From Ganoderma boninense (taxonomy: Eukaryota; Basidiomycota; Agaricomycetes; Polyporales; Polyporaceae), in NCBI GenBank assembly GCA_002900995.3, contig CM035312.1, forward strand, positions 2,872,602-2,936,601: a DNA stretch of 64,000 nt, read 5' to 3'. The translations under genes were made by a program, and so were the position numbers. The notes under the pieces were generated by a model, which was not told the origin of the DNA, did no database searches, and saw nothing but the letters and a program-made list of their open reading frames with translations. Positions 62,695 through 64,000 of this stretch are shown here, piece by piece. Position 1 is the stretch's first letter. Each line of letters opens with the position of its first letter.

Positions 62695-64000
62695 TGACTG
62701 AAGTCCCTGTATACGGCGTGTGCTGGACTGCGACAGGCATCTCCAAAGCGGCCAACGGTGGTCGAACACCGCTGACCGAGCCTTTCACATCTCCCAGGAT
62801 GTTACGCAGGAACAGGGGGCCTGTGATAGCCATATGTCAGTGTAATTCGTAACGTTCGCGCACAAAGAGGCGGCGGCATGCGAGGAGGAAGAGTTCGGGA
62901 GTTACTGGAGCGTGGAAGGCTGCACTGCTGGCGGGTCAGGCCACGGTAGTGCCAGAGCTCCATCCAGTCCACAAAATTCTAGTCGTGAGACCGTGTTTGG
63001 AGGTGCAGTACGGCTAGCAGGGAAGTCCAAGGGAGGCCGCAGGGAACGGGGAAGGACCGAGGACTTGCCCTGGGCAGCTGTGGCAGCACCTTCCCGAGCC
63101 AAGTCGCCTGTCACGAAGTCCTCGAGGTGGCCCCGGGCACATGCGACGTAGATGAGTAGATAACGGTGCCCGCGCTGTAGTGCATCAACCTGCTGTAGGA
63201 AGGGGCGAACTACGTGCCGACCTGGGTGCGCGCGCTCGACACGCATTGTACACACAGCGGCCCGGCCGATGACTAGGATGCTCGCTCGGACCTTCCGTAG
63301 GGAGTCTAAAATCACCTATACACCGAGTGATAGCGATAGCGCTGCCTGAGCGCTGTTGTCGCTGCGATGTGGGACAGCACGCACGATGGGATATGTACGT
63401 GCCTTCCTTGGTAGGGGTGGCGATACCATCCTCCGAACTTGCACTGTGCGCTGCGACGCACAGGTATTTACTGTCCTTCACCTCCCTGGCCTGTGCCGCT
63501 GCAGAGACCGTCGACTCACAGATGAGCACCTCGGCCGCATGGTTGAGTGCGCATGCCCTGTTGAATCTTGTATTAGATAAGCGAGCTCGTCTTGTGCTCG
63601 CGCCCGTGTCTCTTCCGTCTTGTCCTATGATATGTTTCAGTAGTCTTGTTTATTCGTGTATTTAGCGTAGCCCGCGACGCGACGTACCTCACGCGTTTGC
63701 ATCAGTGCTCAAACGCTATCGTATTATCCTCCCCGTTCTTCGCTCCCGCGCGCCCTCGTTTTCCTACATGCCCCATCGAGAAGGATTGAGTCAATGGTCT
63801 CTACCCGGCGCAGGTTAGCGACAGCCCGAAGAAGCTCGTGGAGGGTGAGTGATGGGATCTAGGAAACCTGAGCGCGCACCGGTGGACGACTGCCCTCCGG
63901 GAGGGCGACCAGGAGCTAAGTAATAAGTACCGCAAGAACCTCCAAGAGAGGCCCCGGAGTGTTCGGAGTGGAAGCCGGCCCGAAGAATCCGATTATGTAT
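62695..64000. other. No supported gene
   Basis: A minus frame of 137 codons (63315-62902) includes ALQRGHRYLLIYVACARGHL but no motif I can name; it could be a decayed gene or transposon piece. The remainder shows only short overlapping frames. Confidence 0.35.

Overview
The window looks like a genomic segment of a basidiomycete mushroom-forming fungus (Agaricomycetes, plausibly a polypore; the species cannot be read from sequence alone). Genes are split by many short introns (about 30-80 nt, GT-AG, with CTAAC/CTGAC-like branch sites). There are no bacterial-style operons. Transposable elements of typical basidiomycete kinds (KDZ, Tad-like LINE, Ty1/copia-type, foldback) are dense, and several genes belong to families concerned with chromatin and DNA methylation. 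Gene models below were spliced by eye; exon boundaries are inferences from reading frame, splice signals and, where present, a second copy. || Layout. 1-9.6 kb is a decayed gene region: relics of a DNMT5/RAD8-type DNA methyltransferase with SNF2 helicase (about 1.8-4.4 kb), a broken 3'(2'),5'-bisphosphate nucleotidase (5.4-6.7 kb, minus strand) and a small membrane-protein gene (7.8-8.4 kb, minus). 9.6-20.4 kb is copy A of a large composite mobile module. It starts with a LINE relic, followed by an intact 678-aa protein of an unnamed family ('PVWLVR family'), a C-terminal relic of a KDZ transposase, an intact 451-aa putative TET/JBP-type 2OG-Fe(II) dioxygenase (minus), a coiled-coil protein (minus, truncated) and an intact three-exon protein of 313 aa. 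A second small membrane-protein gene at 20.9-21.5 kb mirrors the one at 8 kb. 23.2-25.7 kb is a 2.4-kb higher-order minisatellite. 26.3-27.7 kb holds an intact five-exon gene of unknown function. || 29.5-31.8 kb is a 2.3-kb foldback element with very long inverted arms. It lies next to a divergent third member of the PVWLVR family (31.9-34.05 kb). 34.4-35.0 kb holds an intact 148-aa gene. 36.4-39.4 kb is a gag-only LTR retroelement with LTRs that look identical. 39.8-50.7 kb is a gene-rich island with three apparently healthy genes: a Clr4/SUV39-type H3K9 methyltransferase, an NYN-LOTUS (MARF1-like) RNA-binding/nuclease-type protein (minus), and a 1354-aa CCCH-RRM-RBR ubiquitin ligase. 52.1-62.3 kb is copy C of the composite module, collinear with copy A, with its own lesions and one extra gene. 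The rest, to 64 kb, has no supported gene. || How it fits together. The best candidate for an under-described system is the composite module. KDZ transposase, TET/JBP dioxygenase and several uncharacterised proteins recur in the same order and orientation in two diverged copies, with reading frames and intron positions kept in the accessory genes even though the transposase is gutted in both. TET/JBP genes linked to KDZ transposons are known from basidiomycetes; the accessory genes are what I cannot name. The same 64 kb also carries a ruined DNA methyltransferase and an intact H3K9 methyltransferase, so writers and a putative oxidiser of chromatin marks sit next to the elements they may act on; that functional link is inference.
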